Virus record (IMG/VR): IMGVR_UViG_3300023184_000293
Span: 1-37,625 of that record
Length of the DNA stretch: 37,625 bases
Source of the DNA: a virus
Strand: one strand, 5' to 3'
Shown here: piece after piece, positions 35,950 to 37,625 of the stretch
Layout of the letters: each line of letters begins with the position of its first letter
How positions within the stretch are numbered: the first letter of the stretch is position 1
Made by a program: the position numbers and the translations under genes
The notes under the pieces: model-generated
Seen by the model: only the letters and a program-made list of their open reading frames with translations
Told to the model about the DNA's origin: nothing
Databases searched by the model: none

Positions 35950-37625
35950 TGGCTGACTACACCGGCATTAACAAGGTTGGTCAAGTTGCCAATGTCGGCG
36001 GGGGTGGTGACGGCAGCACTAATGATGACCAGCACGATATGCTGGCAACCATGCGCTCACGCTTGACAATGGCGGTGGATGCCTACAGTGACTCGCGCAG
36101 CAACGAACTAGACGACTTGCGATTTATGGCGGGTAGTCCAGACAACCAGTGGCAGTGGCCTGCTGATGTACTGGCGACTCGCGGGGCCGTCCAGGGGCAG
36201 ACCATCAACGCCCGTCCCTGCCTGACTATTAACAAGTTGCCGCAACACGTGCGCCAGGTCACAAACGACCAACGCCACAATAGGCCCAGCGGTAAAGTTA
36301 TACCTGCGGATGACGTTGCTGACCCTGAGATGGCAGAGATATTCAACGGGATAGTGCGGCACATTGAGTATATCAGTGACGCTGACACGGCCTACGACAC
36401 GGCTTGCGAAAACCAAGTCACCTATGGCGAAGGCTACATTCGCGTATTGACTGAGTACTGCGACGAAAATAGCTTTGACCAAGACCTTAAAATTGGGCGA
36501 ATTCGCAACTCATTTTCGGTGTTTATGGATCCCGCCATTCAAGACCCATGCGGTGCGGATGCACGGTGGTGTTTTGTTACGGACGATTTGCCCAAAGACG
36601 AGTACTACCGACTGTATCCCAACGCTGCACCTATCAGTAGCTTGCAGTCCCTTGGGATTGGCGACCAAGATTTAACAAACTGGTTGCGGGATGACACGGT
36701 GCGGATTGCTGAGTACTTCTATGTGGAATACAAACCAGAAACACTCAACCTGTACCCCAACAACATTACGGCGTTTAACAACACGCCTGATGACAAGCAA
36801 CTCAAGATGCTCTACGGCAAACCTCTTAAAAACCGGGTTGTGCAGCGAGAAAAAGTCTGCTGGGTCAAGACTAACGGTTACGAGGTGTTGGAGAAGCGCG
36901 ATTGGGCGGGTAAGTACATCCCTATTGTGCGGGTGGTGGGCAATGAGTTTGAGGTTGACGGGCAAATTTATGTCTCCGGCCTAGTGCGAAACGCCAAGGA
37001 TGCCCAGCGGATGTACAACTATTGGGTTAGCCAAGAAGCCGAGATGCTGGCCCTGGCGCCTAAAGCCCCGTTCATTGGCTACGGTGGACAGTTTGAAGGG
37101 TATGAAACTCAGTGGAAAACTGCCAACACCACCAACTGGCCCTACCTTGAGGTCAATCCAGACGTAACTGATGGTGCTGGCGGTAGTCTGCCACTGCCCC
37201 AACGTGCCCAGCCTCCGATGGCCTCTAGTGGCCTTTTGCAAGCCAAATCAGGGGCATCTGAGGACATTAAAGCCGCAACTGGGCAGTACAACGCTAGTCT
37301 GGGCATGGGCGGGAACGAGCGCAGCGGCAAGGCTATCCTAGCCCGTCAGCGTGAGGGTGACGTTGGAACTTACCACTATGTTGACAACCTGGCCCGTGCC
37401 ATTCGTTACGTCACTCGGCAACTGGTGGACATGATTCCAAAAATCTACGATACCCAGCGTATTGCCCGAATCATTGGTGAAGATGGTGAGACTGACATGG
37501 CAAAGATTGACCCGTCCCAAGAGATGCCGGTCAAAAAAATCGTTGACCAGCAAGGCATTCAGATTGACAAAATTTACAACCCCAATGTCGGCAAGTACGA
37601 TGTGGTGGTGACAACCGGCCCAAGT
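35949..37625 (+). CDS. Portal protein, P22 gp1-like (5' part, open at window end)
   Basis: Starts at ATG 35949 in a TAATG overlap. N-terminal portal motifs include ATMRSRLTMAVDAYSDSRSN, DDLRFMAGSPDNQWQWPADV and ARPCLTINKLPQHVRQVTND, then GEGYIRVLTEY and SFSVFMDPAIQDPCGADARW. From 36528 on it repeats the sequence found at the start of the window with ~93% nucleotide identity. The frame is still open at the last base, so the C terminus is outside the window, or at 1099-1596 if the molecule is circular. Together the two parts give 724 residues. Confidence 0.92.
   Translation, partial: MADYTGINKVGQVANVGGGGDGSTNDDQHDMLATMRSRLTMAVDAYSDSRSNELDDLRFMAGSPDNQWQWPADVLATRGAVQGQTINARPCLTINKLPQHVRQVTNDQRHNRPSGKVIPADDVADPEMAEIFNGIVRHIEYISDADTAYDTACENQVTYGEGYIRVLTEYCDENSFDQDLKIGRIRNSFSVFMDPAIQDPCGADARWCFVTDDLPKDEYYRLYPNAAPISSLQSLGIGDQDLTNWLRDDTVRIAEYFYVEYKPETLNLYPNNITAFNNTPDDKQLKMLYGKPLKNRVVQREKVCWVKTNGYEVLEKRDWAGKYIPIVRVVGNEFEVDGQIYVSGLVRNAKDAQRMYNYWVSQEAEMLALAPKAPFIGYGGQFEGYETQWKTANTTNWPYLEVNPDVTDGAGGSLPLPQRAQPPMASSGLLQAKSGASEDIKAATGQYNASLGMGGNERSGKAILARQREGDVGTYHYVDNLARAIRYVTRQLVDMIPKIYDTQRIARIIGEDGETDMAKIDPSQEMPVKKIVDQQGIQIDKIYNPNVGKYDVVVTTGPS
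36528..37625 (+). repeat. Divergent terminal repeat (matches 1-1098)
   Basis: 1098 aligned bases without indels; about 76 mismatches by hand count, all but one synonymous (Glu codon at 1033 versus Gln codon at 37560). Shows the genome is circularly permuted or redundant and closes at about 36.5 kb. The two copies are not identical, unlike a simple assembly overlap of one clone. Confidence 0.9.

Noticed and set aside
1-37625. Integrase, repressor, tRNA, rRNA, CRISPR array, insertion sequence
   Set aside because: I looked for their typical motifs or structures and saw none; absence by eye is not proof for tRNA genes.

Overview
The window is almost all coding and reads as the genome of a short-tailed (podovirus-type) dsDNA phage with a P22-like virion. 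Recognisable parts are a 724-codon-equivalent portal, scaffold, P22-type coat protein, gp4-like tail accessory factor, gp10-like stabilisation protein, ejection proteins, a tailspike and TerS/TerL. Sigma70-like promoters, Shine-Dalgarno sites and ATGA/TAATG gene overlaps indicate a Gram-negative bacterial host. The gene families and small-gene style remind me of freshwater Betaproteobacteria phages, but the host is inference. I see no integrase, repressor, tRNA, rRNA or CRISPR, so nothing argues for a temperate life.

The sequence is a cut circle. The last 1098 bases (36528-37625) align without gaps to the first 1098 (1-1098) at about 93% identity by hand count, and nearly every difference is synonymous. 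The portal gene runs off the right end and resumes at the left end. The unit genome would be about 36.5 kb; the two portal copies probably come from two co-occurring strains or genome copies.

Layout. (a) Rightward late region, 32841 to the end and then 1 to 20809: terS, terL, small basic proteins, an endonuclease VII-like gene, portal, tailspike and fibre genes, scaffold, coat (followed by a textbook terminator), head-completion and tail genes, ejection proteins, small membrane proteins, holin, M15 endolysin. (b) Leftward cluster 22474 to 20786: nine tiny genes, nearly all linked by 4-base overlaps, with their own promoter. (c) Leftward primase-helicase 24503-22512. (d) Rightward early region 24617-30694: Sak4-like recombinase, DUF669-type SSB, PD-(D/E)XK nuclease, a frame-disrupted C5 cytosine methyltransferase with a poly-G tract and an overlapping second reading frame, SF2 helicase, VRR-NUC nuclease. 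(e) Leftward cluster 32517-30727: GP88-like protein and several micro-proteins. (f) A 323-base intergenic region, 32518-32840, packed with TGCAC/GTGCA motifs and a 20-bp perfect palindrome just before terS.

How it fits together: (c) and (d) diverge from one promoter region at 24532-24566 and would supply replication, annealing-type recombination and DNA modification. The TGCAC region lies where clusters (e) and (a) diverge and is a candidate operator, origin or packaging site. The late region builds the P22-like capsid, packages DNA, ejects it through the short tail and lyses the host. The observations most worth following up are the poly-G and dual-frame methyltransferase, the TGCAC array, and the nest of micro-genes.
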